The notes under the pieces were generated by a model. That model was not told the DNA's origin and searched no databases. It worked only from the letters and a program-made list of their open reading frames with translations. This document shows, one piece after another, positions 45,527-56,712 of a stretch of DNA of 64,000 bases (within the stretch, counting starts at the first letter, position 1; each line of letters starts with the position of its first letter). Position numbers and translations under genes: made by a program. The stretch is from Saprospiraceae bacterium (lineage in GTDB: Bacteria; Bacteroidota; Bacteroidia; Chitinophagales; Saprospiraceae): positions 62,001 through 126,000 of the forward strand of contig JADJNW010000004.1 in NCBI GenBank assembly GCA_016714085.1, given 5' to 3'.

Positions 45527-47442
45527 ATGTGTGGAATTGTTGGGATCATTGATTATTACAAGCAGACGCCTCTTAATAGAGACATTCAACGTATGTTGGA
45601 TATTCAAGCTCATCGAGGACCAGATTCAGAAGGAACTTACATAAATTCGGATTTAGGTATTGCACTAGGGGCATCTCGATTAAGCATCCTTGATCTTAAT
45701 TTGCGTGCATCCATGCCCATGAGTACTGTTGATAAGAAAAATGTACTCGTTTATAATGGTGAAATTTATAATTTCCTTACTTTAAAAAGTCAGCTAAAAT
45801 CGAAGTACGAGTTTCGAACAACTTCAGATACAGAAGTACTTCTCTATCATTTATTAAATAAAGGCACCGTAGGGGTAGAAGATCTGGACGGAATGTTCGC
45901 TTTTGCTTATTTCAAAGTAGATTCTGGTGAATTGATCCTTGGGCGAGATCGCGTTGGAATAAAGCCACTTTACTACTATGAAGATGAGCAGTTATTCTTA
46001 TTTGCATCTGAAGTAAAATCTATATGGGCGGTTTTGGGCAATAAATTGAAGCTGTCACAACGGGCATTTTGGGATGTTTTGACACAAGGATATAATTATG
46101 GAACGAGTACCTTATTCCAAAATATTAAAGTATTAACCCCTGGAAACTTGCTGCGAATTAAGATTGCTGATAGAACAATAAAAACTATTAATTATCATGA
46201 TATTTTAGATAATATCCAAGTTGAAAGGCATGATTATTTTAATACTTTGCCAGAAGCCTCTATAAAAAATAGATTGTTAAACAGCCTAAAAGAATCAGTA
46301 AAAGCACATACTATTTCCGATGCACCTGTTGGAGTAGTATGCAGTGGAGGTGTAGATTCTAGCCTATTGTCTGTACTTGCAAATCAATATCATCAGGGTA
46401 TAAATCTCTATCACGCTGAAATACAAGGATCAGCTAGCGAATTAAAATATGCACAAGCCGTTGGGAAAACAATCAATCGTCCGGTTTACGCTGTTCAGAT
46501 TAATAAAGAAAATTTTATAACCAATTGGGTTGATACAGTTTTTCACAGCGATTTTCCTTCTTATCATCCCAATGATATTCCAATGTATCTGGTATGTAAA
46601 TTAGCTAGAGAATACAATAATAAAGTATTAATCTCAGGAGAAGGTGCCGACGAGTTATTTGGAGGGTATCGTGTTAATTTGGAGTTGCAACAAAAACATA
46701 AGATTCGGAAATGGATCGAAAGGCTTCCCTAAATCGTTATTGAAAAGAATTAAAGAAAATGTTCCTTCGACTTCTTTTTTAGGACAGGATGATCTTTTGA
46801 ATTATCGAGTGCTATGGGATTAAATAGTTATGAACGAATTAACTCAATCCTAAGAGTACAGTTTTTTTCCTTAGGAAATGGAGAAAGAGTGAATCAACTT
46901 TTACGTATAAGAGAAAAAATTAGAAATCTTAATTTAGAGCAGGAAGCTGCAGTACTTTATATACTTGAAAGGATGTTTAGCCACTTACCGACACTTTTGA
47001 TGCGCAATGATAAGATGGGAATGAAAGCATCTATTGAGACACGAGTTCCATTTTTATCCAATATGCTTTTAGCGGACTGGAATTCAATGCCGATTAAATT
47101 TAAAATCAATGGGTCTAAAAATGATAATTTAAAATATATTTTAAAGAGCATAGCAGCAGATTACCTGCCAAAAGAAATTATTTATCGTCCAAAAGTTGGC
47201 TTTGCAGTACCGCTGAATCAATACCTTAAACCTGACTTGAAATTTTTGAGCATGGATTTCTTTTGGATTATCTTGGGATAAGAACAGATGCTTTCAACCT
47301 TTTGATAAGAAATAGTGCTGATTTTTATAAGTTTGCGAGTATTGAGATTTGGGGGAAGTTATTTATAATGGGTAAAGGGAAGCAAGAAGTTAACGAACAA
47401 TTGTGTTTGTCACAAAAAATTCTTGTAAAAGAGCAAATATAA
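45527..47442 (+). CDS. asnB: Asparagine synthase (glutamine-hydrolysing), frameshifted
   Basis: Starts MCGIVGIIDYYKQ with the catalytic Cys2 of the class II glutaminase domain; HRGPDSEGTYINSDLGIALG and VYNGEIYNF are further glutaminase blocks. The synthase domain has the ATP PP-loop SGGVDS at 273-278 and LISGEGADELFGGY. Frame changes near 46730, 46810 and 47260; ends VNEQLCLSQKILVKEQ, TAA 47440-47442. About 638 residues. In polysaccharide loci such enzymes probably amidate a uronic acid or carboxyl group of the polymer rather than make free asparagine; the uronic acids made upstream would be suitable. Confidence 0.85.
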
Positions 47443-47468
47443 GTAGCTTTAAAAACTTATCGATTTAC

Positions 47469-47497
47469 ACACGACAGGTTTTAGAAACCTGTCGTGT
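47469..47497. terminator. Perfect 13-bp hairpin after asnB
   Basis: ACACGACAGGTTT (47469-47481) and AAACCTGTCGTGT (47485-47497) pair perfectly around a TAG loop. Poly-T is short (TCTTAGTATTT), so it may be a terminator or a repeated extragenic palindrome. It lies 27 bp after the asnB stop. Confidence 0.55.
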
Positions 47498-47586
47498 CTT
47501 AGTATTTGAATTAAAGCTTTGTTTTCAATTCGGTGCATAATATATTCGTGATGAAAGCTTGTTAAATAAATTAAAGGAAAAATAAA

Positions 47587-48562
47587 ATGGTTAGTAAGAT
47601 TTCCCTCTTTGATAATTAAAGCAAAATTTTCTAAAAAAGTGATTGATTCCAAAGGCATAATATTGGATATCAAAGTTCTAACAACAGAACAGTTTGGCTA
47701 TTATCACGAAATTATTAGAGCCGGATATACACCCTATTTTTCTTATCGATGCTTGTTCAGAACGTTTGATTTGTTTACTAGGCTTGAAACACCTTTAATT
47801 CTTTTTCCTTTTAAAAGCCAGGTATATAAAATATTTTCTGACCGGACTAGATCACCGAAAAGTTGTTCAAATTTAATAAAAGTAGAATATAACTATTTTA
47901 AAAAAGAAAATGAAAACGTTTTCCCTTACTGTTTTCACCCAGGGCATTATGCACAAAAGTTATACTTTGATCCCTCAAAAGAGAAATTAATAAAAATAGC
48001 TTTTTTGGGCAATGGGTCCGACAAATATAATACCCCCTCTATCAGAAAACTATGAATTATTCCAAGAAATGAACTTTTGCATTTTATTAGAACAAACTTT
48101 CCAGGAGATATATATGAGATCAAAAATGCTCGTCAAACCTTTGAAGATATTTATGCAGGTAAACTAAAAAACAAACTCCTGCTCTTTTGTAGAAATATGC
48201 ATGATTGGCATTTTTCAAAAAAGGAATACAAGGAAATTTTAGAGATCTCAGAATTCGGATTAGTTCCGCCTGGGTTTGTTAATCCTATTGGTTATCAAAT
48301 CATGGAATCACTCTCAGCAAATGCTGTGCCAGTACTGCAGCATGGTAAGCTCTTTAATTCCAGGATTGTACCTTTTTGTGTTAATTTTCAAGACAAAGAA
48401 GAATTATTAAAAATTATGAATGCAATTCTAAAAGATGAGATTCATGCAGCAGATTTTAATCTCGAAGAAGGTTTGGAAATAATAAGTATGAAAAAATTTT
48501 TAAACCAGGATATGAGTTTATGTTACATGGCTGATGAGTATGAAAATATAAAAGGATTGTAG
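47587..48562 (+). CDS. Exostosin-like (GT47-type) glycosyltransferase, frameshifted
   Basis: Best start is ATG 47587 with an early frame change; the body reads LIIKAKFSKKVIDSKGIILD, NVFPYCFHPGHYAQKLYF, LIKIAFLGNGSDKY, then after a change near 48050 FEDIYAGKLKNKLLLFCRNM, the block SEFGLVPPGFVNPIGYQIME, SLSANAVPVLQHGKLFNSRI and VPFCVNFQDKEELLKIMNAI. The L-x-P-x-G....x-x-E-x-L-x-x-x-A-x-P-V segment is the exostosin-type nucleotide-sugar site. About 325 residues. Donor and acceptor unknown. Confidence 0.7.
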
Positions 48563-48598
48563 ATTTATATAAGTATACACGATCAAGCTGTCAATTTA

Positions 48599-49253
48599 AT
48601 GAAAAATATATATAATCATACCAACATACTCCATAATTTAAAAGATCCGAACGAAATCGTTCCAATACTTTATAAAGTTTTAAACCCTCAAAAAGTAATT
48701 GATGTAGGATGTGGATTAGGAACTTTTATCCGTTGTTTCAAAGAATGCGGCGCAGAAAAAATAATAGGTATTGATGGAGGTTGGGTAGATAAGTCCTTGC
48801 TTTTTCAAAACATTTCTGAGCCTGAGTTCATCGAAGTAGATTTAGAACGTCCATTTAATATTCCAGAAAAGTTTGATCTGGCAATTTCTTTAGAAGTAGC
48901 AGAGCATCTCTCCCCTAATTGTGCTGATATATTTATTAAAAACCTTACTCAACTAAGCAATGTTATCGTATTTTCTGCCGCAATTCCTGGACAAGGGGGA
49001 CAAAATCATGTCAATGAGCAATGGCCTGACTATTGGATCAAAAAATTTAATACTCATGGATACATTGTTCACGATGTACTTCGCCCTATTTTTGGAACAA
49101 TTCAAATATCGCCTGGTGGTATAAAAGTATTTTTTGGTGACACACAAGGACTACAATTTTGTGGCTAATAATTTTCAGTGTTACAATAATAACGAATTCT
49201 ATGAACTATGCTCATCCCCAATTATACCTATTAAAGGTAAAACGTTTAAATAA
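48599..49253 (+). CDS. Class I SAM-dependent methyltransferase, frameshifted at 3' end
   Basis: ATG 48599. Motif I VIDVGCGLGTFIRCFKECGA, IIGIDGGWVDKSLLF, FIEVDLERPF, FDLAISLEVAEHLSPNCADI and VIVFSAAIPGQGGQNHVNEQ are those of the Methyltransf_23 type. After a frame change near 49125 the end is FLVTHKDYNFVANNFQCYNN and PIIPIKGKTFK with TAA 49251-49253. About 217 residues. A likely O- or N-methylase for a sugar in the repeat unit. Strongly AT-rich, like all genes from 38.4 to 49.3 kb. Confidence 0.85.
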
Positions 49254-49393
49254 AATTGAGGGAGGGCAATTAAAAATAATTGATTATCTTAAGTTTCTTG
49301 CAAAGCTATTTTAATAAGGTTAAATTTACGCTAATGCTCTTACTAATTTGATTCTTATTATTCAATTGTTTTCTGTAAATCAGAAAAGTTGAC

Positions 49394-50758
49394 CACTTCA
49401 ATACTACCTATCTTACCTCATTTTTATGGCTTACAGGATACGCCTGATTTAGCTGCGATAAGTCTTTTGCTGCTCCCTGTTTTTTCCTGGAAAAAGATAC
49501 TTATTATCAGAAGCAAACAGCCCTTCAGCCAGCTACTGAATATGAGTTGGATGAACAGGGCAATATCTGTAGGAAAACCCCTGGTGGCGCTGGCACTACA
49601 CGCCGAGGGACATCAGCCTGAAGCAGGCGACAGAAGAGTTTGCCCATTTGTTTGAACGAATTACGCAGGAACAGGTAGGCAGTCAAAGGGTCATTCTTCC
49701 GCTTTCCGGCGGATTGGACAGCCGTACGCAGGCGGCAGCGCTGCGCGGCAATCAACCAATAAGTTCTTTCTCCTATGAGTTTCCGAACGGTATCCCGGAA
49801 ACGCGCTTTGCCCGGGCAATCGCGCATGCAATGGGTTTTGATTTTCAATCTTTTACCATTCCGTGCGGCTATTTATGGTACAACATAGAACAACTGGCAG
49901 AAATTAACGGCTGCTACGCCGAATTTACCCACCCGCGTCAGATGGCTTTTATAGATCAGTATCCCACAATGGGCGATCTGTTTTACCTGGGGCATTGGGG
50001 TGATGTACTGTTTGATGATATGGGCGTACCCGATGATTTACCGTTTGAACAACAGGTAGAAGTAATATTGAAAAAGTAGTAAAAAAAGGCGGCATGGAAC
50101 TGGGCAGCGCCCTCTGGCAAGCCTGGGGGCTGGAAGGCGTTTTCGGAGATTATCTGCACGGGCGCATCGAAACGCTGTTATGCGGCATTGATATAGACAA
50201 TGCCAACGCACGTATCCGGGCTTTCAAATCATTATACTGGGCGCCACGCTGGACGAGCACCAATTTGCAGGTATTTGCCGCCGCGCGTCCAATGGCGCTT
50301 CATTACTACCACGACGAGATGTGCCAGTTTATCTGTACCGTACCGGAAAAACACTTAGCCGGACGGCAGATACAGATTGAATACCTGAAAATGAAAGCCC
50401 CGGAATTGGCAAGGATTCCCTGGCAGGATCACCGACCCTTTAATTTGTACAATTACCACCTGGATAAAACCCCGGAATCTGCCGTTCCGCATCTGGAATA
50501 AATCCAAAAGAATGATCAACCAAACCCTGGGGAAAAAAACTCATCCAACGCAACTGGGAACTACAATTTACCGGGGCGGACAATAAAAAGCAGTTGGAGC
50601 GGCATTTGTTTCAGCAGGGAGCTTTTACCCCGTTTATTCCAAGAGAACTTGTACAACGATTTTATACTGCCTTCCAATACGAGGATGCGGTTTATTACTC
50701 GCATCCGGTAAGTATGTTATTGACGCTGTCCACTTTCGCACAAAAAAATCTCCGGTGA
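49394..50758 (+). CDS. Asparagine synthase-like protein lacking the glutaminase domain, frameshifted
   Basis: Coding signal begins near 49394 without a visible start: FNTTYLTSFLWLTGYA, DTYYQKQTALQPATEYELDE, then FAHLFERITQEQVGSQRVIL, PP-loop LPLSGGLDSRTQAAALRGNQ, FTIPCGYLWYNIEQLAEING, DLFYLGHWGDVLFDDMGVPD and LAGRQIQIEYLKMKAPELAR. Ends at TGA 50756-50758, overlapping the next start (GTGA). Four or more frame changes. Only about 455 residues, with no N-terminal Cys glutaminase, so truncated or a natural glutaminase-less form. G+C is clearly higher than in the gene before it. Confidence 0.75.
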
Positions 50759-51998
50759 AACCGTTGAAAATAGCTATTTATTCCGGCGCTATTCCTTCTA
50801 CCACCTTTATCGAGAACCTGATCAAAGGGCTGGCAGCAGCCGGACAGGAGGTACTGTTGTTTGGTAAATTGCACAGGCAGGTTGATTATGGGACTTCCTC
50901 CATTCATTTGTACCCCACCCCGGAAGCAAAATGGCGGGTGATATTGTTTGTGCTCCGGCAGCAGTTGCAGCTAGGGTTGAAATCGCGGCAGCAGTTTCGA
51001 CTCTTAAAACAACATATTCGTACGATTGAGTCCTCTCCCGGCAACGCTGGCGCCTATGGGCAAAATACCTGCCGGTGGTGCTTCATTTACCGGATATATT
51101 TCACCTGCAATGGGCGAAAGCAACGGAAGAATGGCTCTTTTTAAAAGAATTGTTTGCGGTAAAACTGATACTGAGTTTACGTGGAACACATATTAATTAT
51201 TCTCCAATTGCAGATGAAGCACTTGCGATATCCTATCGGGATACTTTTCCAAAGTTAGATGGATTTCATGCGGTTTCCCAGGCGATTGCACAGGAAGCAG
51301 TCCGTTATTGCGCTGCAATAGAAAAAACGTCTGTTATTTATTCCGGCTTGCCCCTGGATCATATTAAAACCTTTGAAAAAAAGGATTATGGATTACACAA
51401 ACCGATTCGACTGCTCTCAGTAGGTCGTTTTCATTGGGTAAAAGGTTACCATTACGCGCTCGACGCCATTAAAAGACTGATAGACCAGGGCGATGCAGTA
51501 CAATACACCCTTATTGCGGGTAACATAACCGAAGAGATTTTATATCAGATCCACGATTTAGGATTACAATCGTACATACAAATAATCGATCAGCTACCAC
51601 AAACCGAAGTCTTTCGCCACATGCAGGAAGCGGATTTATTGCTGCTACCGAGTGTAGAAGAAGGTATTGCTAACGTTGTGCTGGAAGCAATGGCAATCGG
51701 CTTACCGGTATTGAGCAGTGATTGCGGAGGCATGACCGAGGTAATTGAAGATGGGGTGAATGGATGGTTGTTTACCAATCGGGAGGTAGCTGCCCTGGTG
51801 GCGAAAATAATCCATTTTCTGAGTTTGTCCGATACCCAGCGGGATGCCATTACGCAAAAAGCGAAAGAGACCGTTCAACAGCAACATCCAAGCCACCGCC
51901 TTGCAGAAGATATGATAAACCTGTACAAAACTGCCTTACAGAAACCCTCTTTCGATGAAAATAGGATTAGTGCTTCCGGCTTTGCCGGGGTACACTGA
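50755..51998 (+). CDS. GT4-family glycosyltransferase, frameshifted
   Basis: Start GTG 50755. KPLKIAIYSGAIPSTTFIEN, frame change near 51045, LPVVLHLPDIFHLQWAKATE, KLILSLRGTHINYSPIADEA, FDGFHAVSQAIAQEA-like switch region, LLSVGRFHWVKGYHYALDAI, the E-x7-E motif EEGIANVVLEAMAIGLPVLS and GGMTEVIEDGVNGWLFTNRE. About 410 residues. The last 15 codons overlap the next gene in another frame, so the real stop is probably near 51950. Donor unknown. Confidence 0.87.
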
Positions 51999-53141
51999 GA
52001 CGTTTTTTCGTTCCAAAATAAAAGGATTGACCAACAAAGGACATGAAGTGATCCTTTTTTATCGGCAGCGGGAAAAGTAGGCAATCCGATCTGCCTTGCC
52101 GGGTCAGACGACAAATGACTGTCTATTCTTCCCCTTGGTGAATATAGTATTGGTAAGTTGGACTCTGCTGAAATCTTTACTATTCCATCTTCCAACAATC
52201 CGGCAGTTTATTGCTCTGGAAAAAAAAGAGGGTACTGCCTGGACTGGTATCCTCCGGCGCATCTATTTGAATTATCCTATTTTAGCAGAAAAAAGCTGGA
52301 TTGGCTGCATTTTGGCTTCGCGACGATGGCACTGGAACGGGAAAATATAGCAAAAGGCGTTGAAGGCACAAATGGCAACCAGCTTCCGGGGATATGATAT
52401 CAGCATTTATCCTTTGAAAAAATCTGATTGTTATAAGCTGCCGTGGCAAAAACTAGATAAGGTGCATACCATTTCGGACGATTTACTTCAGGTCGCTTAT
52501 ACATTGAACTTACCTCCGGCAGTACCGGCGGAAAAAATAACCCCCGGCAATTGATACTGCCTTTTTCAAAGAGTGCTACCGGTCATAGATTTACCTGTAC
52601 AAGGGGAACGCCCCTTGTCTTCCTGACCATAGCCCGCCTGCACTGGAAAAAGGACTGGAATACACTCCAGGCTTTGTTGGTGTTACAGGAACAAAAGATC
52701 GATTTTCAATATGCCATTATTGGTGACGGGGAGGAATACGAGCGATTGGTTTTTGCCGCACATCAGCTAGGTATTGGACATCGGGTTCATTTGCCGGGAA
52801 AGTGCCGCACGGGCAAATCAAACCTATTACGAAAAGGCTGATATCTATTTGCAATACAGTATTCAGGAAGGTTTTTGCAATGCCGTGCTGGAAGCGCAGG
52901 CGATGGGTCTGCTTTGTATAGTCTCCGATGCCGAAGGGCTGCCGGAGAATATATTGCATGGGCAAACGGGCTGGGTAGTACCCAAAGGAAACTGGCTTTG
53001 CTAGCGCAGCAAATAGAAGCGGTAATAAAAATGGACTCCGGTCAACTCCAGCGGATTCGCCAACAGGCTATGCAGCGGGTACAAGAGGAATTTAATCTGG
53101 AAAACAGCGGCAGGCGTTTGCAAAATTTTATGAAATATTAA
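51954..53141 (+). CDS. GT4-family glycosyltransferase, heavily frameshifted
   Basis: ATG 51954: MKIGLVLPALPGYTETFFRS, KIKGLTNKGHEVILFYRQRE; then in changing frames LDWLHFGFATMALERENIAK, SFRGYDISIYPLKKSDCYKL, VHTISDDLLQVAY, LVFLTIARLHWKKDWNTLQA, YAIIGDGEEYERLVFAAHQL, IYLQYSIQEGFCNAVLEAQA (the E-x7-E motif) and MGLLCIVSDAEGLPENILHG. About 395 residues. At least six frame changes. Colanic-acid-type GT4; part of the G+C-richer block. Confidence 0.82.
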
Positions 53142-53145
53142 ATTA

Positions 53146-54486
53146 ATGCTTTTCCCCTTTCTAAAAATACATTAACCCCACCTGGTACTTCAACCTGCCG
53201 TCTAAGGGAGTATTTGCCTACTTTCCCGATTATGAGCTTTTAGCGGAGTATGCACAGGCGCTGATGGACTGGGACAATGGGTATAGTAATACCGAAGTAG
53301 CAAAACTGGACGCCGCCTATCAGGCCTGGCATAAAGGCGTCATTGTATGCGAGAATGCTAACAAATTGAATACCGTGGTGATTCAGCCATCAGTCAGCGA
53401 CAATTACCGGTTTATCCGCAGGTTTTATCATCCGCTCTGGAACTGGTATGTTTTACCTTTTGCGATTGCTGACTTTACATAATCCCTTCCGGGAAATCAG
53501 AAGTTTATCCGGCAATCCGGTGTGCAGCGGTACGGCTGTATGATCGGGTATATCCACACGAGGGGGAGTATCAATTATTTGATTCCGCTTTGGTAAAGCT
53601 GCGCCTAAAGTTTCAGTCATTATTCCTACCTTAAACCGGTATGCGTACCTGAAAGATGCCCTGCACGATCTGGAACAGCAGGATTATAAAAATTTTGACG
53701 TAATTGTGGTGGATCAGTCGGCACCTTTTCAACCGGATTTCTATTCTTTCTTTCACCTGAATTTAAAAGTAATCCGGCAGGAGAAAAAGCCCTGTGGCTG
53801 GCGCGCAATACAGCGGTAAAAACCTCGGATGCGGACTACCTGCTCTTATACGATGATGACTCCCGGGTAGAAATAGACTGGATCAGCCAGCATGTGAAGT
53901 GCCTGGATTATTTTCAGGCGGATATTTCCTCCGGCACTTCTATTTCCACCGTCGGCGCTAAAGTGCCGGAAAATTACCGTTTCCTTCGCTGGGGCGACCA
54001 GTTGGATACCGGCAATGTGCTGATTAAACGGGAGATATTCCGGCAAATTGGTTTATTTGATCGACAATTTGAAAAACAGCGCATGGGCGATGGTGAGTAT
54101 GGCTTGCGGGCTTATCAGGTTGGATTTCGGAATATTTCCAATCCTTATGCTAAACGGCTTCATTTAAAGGTAGGGGAAGGTGGTTTACGTCAAATGGGAA
54201 GTTGGGACGCTTTTCGTCCAAAAAAATTATTAGCTCCGCGGCCCATACCAAGTGTATTGTATTTATATCGGAAATATTTCGGCAATAAAATTGCTATATA
54301 TGCTCTTATCTTGGAGTATTACCATCTTTAATTCCTTATAGGTTTAAAAGCAATCAACGGTTGATGGTATTGGGGGTTCTTTTAGGATTGTTATTACTTC
54401 CAATCATTTTGATACAGGTTATACGTTCCTGGAATATTTCCTCCCAAAAATTAAAACAAGATGCCATCATTGAGTATCTCCAATAA
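53146..54486 (+). CDS. GT2-family glycosyltransferase with C-terminal membrane helix, frameshifted
   Basis: ATG 53146. An N-terminal extension (YSNTEVAKLDAAYQAWHKGV, YHPLWNWYVLPFAIADF) precedes the GT-A domain: VSVIIPTLNRYAYLKDALHD, NFDVIVVDQSAPFQPDFYSF, DADYLLLYDDDSRVEIDWIS (DxD region) and LDTGNVLIKREIFRQIGLFD. After frame changes near 53480, 53590, 53810 and 54310 the end is a hydrophobic helix (LMVLGVLLGLLLLPIILIQV) and DAIIEYLQ with TAA 54484-54486. About 445 residues. The next gene starts 26 bp before this stop. Confidence 0.82.
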
Positions 54487-55587
54487 TATAGTACTTGTTG
54501 TTTCTGAGTTTCCACCAGCCTAGGGAGGGATCGCCCAACACGCTTATTCTCTATCAGTTTCCTTGGCAGCTATTGGGAAAAAAGTATTTGTGTTAACTGA
54601 ATCAGACTATGCTTCGGCAGATGAAATCAAAGCTTTTGATCAACAACAGCAGGCTATGATTACGATTATTCGCAATCAACGATTGAGCAACTGGAGAATG
54701 TACTTAAATCGATTGCAAAATTTAAAGAAACTTATAAGACAATATAAGCCTGAAGCACTTCTAGTGAGTGGTAAATTTAGTTTATGGGCTGGAGCTTGGT
54801 TGAAATTACTTCAACACAGAACACCTGTTTGGGCTTTTTTGCATGGTTCAGAACTACAATTAAAACGAAGATGGGAACGCAGATTAACAAATTGGTCATT
54901 AGCGAGATTAGATCGCCTATTTCCCGTATCTCAATTTACCTGCCAATTGTTATCCCAATCTTTACAAGCTAAATCGAAGATTGTGCCTAATGGATTGATT
55001 ACGAAAGAGTTATTATTTCATCAAAGTATTACGCCCTTTTCTGATTGGAAAGGCACCCCGCGCTTATTAACAGTTGGAAGTATAACACTACGTAAAGGAC
55101 AGCATCGGGCAGTGAAAGCCTTACCTACTTTTGAAAAAAATATCCTGATTTGCATTATCATATTGTGGGTTTGCCAATACAACAACAGGAAATACTTGCT
55201 ATTGCTAAAACCCTAGGAGTAGAAAATCACTTGACATTTCATGGGAAAATCCCTCAACGGAAAGACTTGTTTGCAGCATATCGGAGTGCTGATATATTTG
55301 TTATGCTCAGTGAAAACCAAGCCAACGGCGATGTAGAAGGCTTTGGCATTGCTATCCTGGAAGCAAATTTTTTTGGACTTCCGGCAATTGGCGCAAAAGG
55401 TTGCGGCATTGAAGATGCTATTCAAGATGGTAAAAATGGTTTTTTAGTGGACGGGGATGCCTTCGAAGAGATTTTGCGGGCTTTGGATGAGTGCCTACTA
55501 CAACGAAAATATCTACAACAAAATGCAAGAGATTGGGCAATAGCCCACGATTGGAGTAAGCTCATTGATTCACTTTTTTTAATATGA
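54461..55587 (+). CDS. GT4-family glycosyltransferase with in-frame TAG and a frameshift
   Basis: ATG 54461. NIVLVVSEFPPA, TAG at 54521-54523, then in the same frame GGIAQHAYSLSVSLAAIGKK; the family expects FPPxxGGI, so TAG replaces a sense codon (Tyr-like). VWAFLHGSELQLKRRWERRL, FPVSQFTCQLLSQSLQAKSK, PRLLTVGSITLRKGQHRAVK, a frame change near 55130, then the E-x7-E motif VEGFGIAILEANFFGLPAIG and GCGIEDAIQDGKNGFLVDGD. About 375 residues. Last four bases overlap the next start. Confidence 0.85.
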
Positions 55588-56700
55588 AATTATTAGTCAT
55601 TTCTCATACGGCGCATTACATCAATTCATCCGACAGGTATTGGGCTGGGAGCCTACTGTACGGGAGATCAATAATCTGGCTGATATTTTGAGGAAATATA
55701 TCATCTCGCAGTAATACATTCAGAGGAAGCGCCTGGAAGTGCTGTTCCTTACCAGAAGACAAATATTACGTTTGTGCCTATCGCTCCGACTGGGGAACAA
55801 AAATCAGTGATAAATTGGGAATAATTCTACAAATTCCTGGAGTGATCAAAAAGTAAAAGAACTACTCTTAAAAGTAGATTACTTTCAATTCAGAGCTCCT
55901 ACTGGTATCGGGGTATATTTGATTCCATGGCTAACTTGGTTTACTAAAAAAAAGTGGATGGTTTAAAATATGCCGGTAATTGGGGAGAACAATATGCTCC
56001 ATGGAGTTTTCGCTTTCAACGATGGTTTTTATTAAATTATCAGCATCGAAAAGTAACGATCAATGGTAGATGGTCTAATCAGGCAAATCATTGCATTTCG
56101 TTTGAGAACCCTTGCATTACTGGACAAGAGTTGGAAACTGCCAAAGTACTCGGCATAAATAAAACATTCGATCATAAATTTACTTTGGCATTTGTTGGCA
56201 GCTTATCTCCCAAAAAAGGTATTATCGAATTGTTAGAAGCAATATCATTATTAAAAAATAAGCATTGCATTGAAAAAATAATTATTGCCGGAGATGGAAT
56301 TATTCGTGTGGAGGTGGAGGCACTTGCACGACGAATAGGAGTACCAGTGGCATTACTAGGTTTTGTTAATAGAAATCAATTGAATGCTGTTTATGCTCAA
56401 TCACATTTTATTTGTTTGCCCAGCCATAGTGAAGGTTTCCCTAAGGTAATTGCAGAAGGTGCTGCGTTTGGATGTGTCCCAATTGTTTCAGATGTGTCTG
56501 CCATAGGGCAATATATAGTCCACAATGAGAATGGTTTCTTATTAAAACAGGTGGATACTCTTACAATAGCTGACCTGATAGATGAGGTAGTCGGCTATGG
56601 AATAGCTCTCAAGCAAGTTTCGGAAAAAGCTATCATCTTGGCTCATTTATTCACTTACGAACGTTTTAAAACCAGGATTATTAAGGAAATTCTTAATTAA
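55584..56700 (+). CDS. GT4-family glycosyltransferase, frameshifted N-terminal half
   Basis: ATG 55584 (MKLLVISHTAHY), then REINNLADIFEEIYHLAVIH, TNITFVPIAPTGEQK, LLLKVDYFQFRAPTGIGVYL in changing frames (changes near 55625, 55690, 55820 and 55955). The open part has YAGNWGEQYAPWSFRFQRWF, LAFVGSLSPKKGIIELLEAI, VALLGFVNRNQLNAVYAQSH, the motif SEGFPKVIAEGAAFGCVPIV and VSAIGQYIVHNENGFLLKQV. About 372 residues. Typical Bacteroidota capsule GT4; donor unknown. Confidence 0.85.
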
Positions 56701-56712
56701 TTAGATACAAGC

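Noticed and set aside
37432..54523. Stop-codon reassignment of TAG
   Set aside because: Several intact genes appear to end in TAG and only two internal cases exist; base error or nonsense is simpler.
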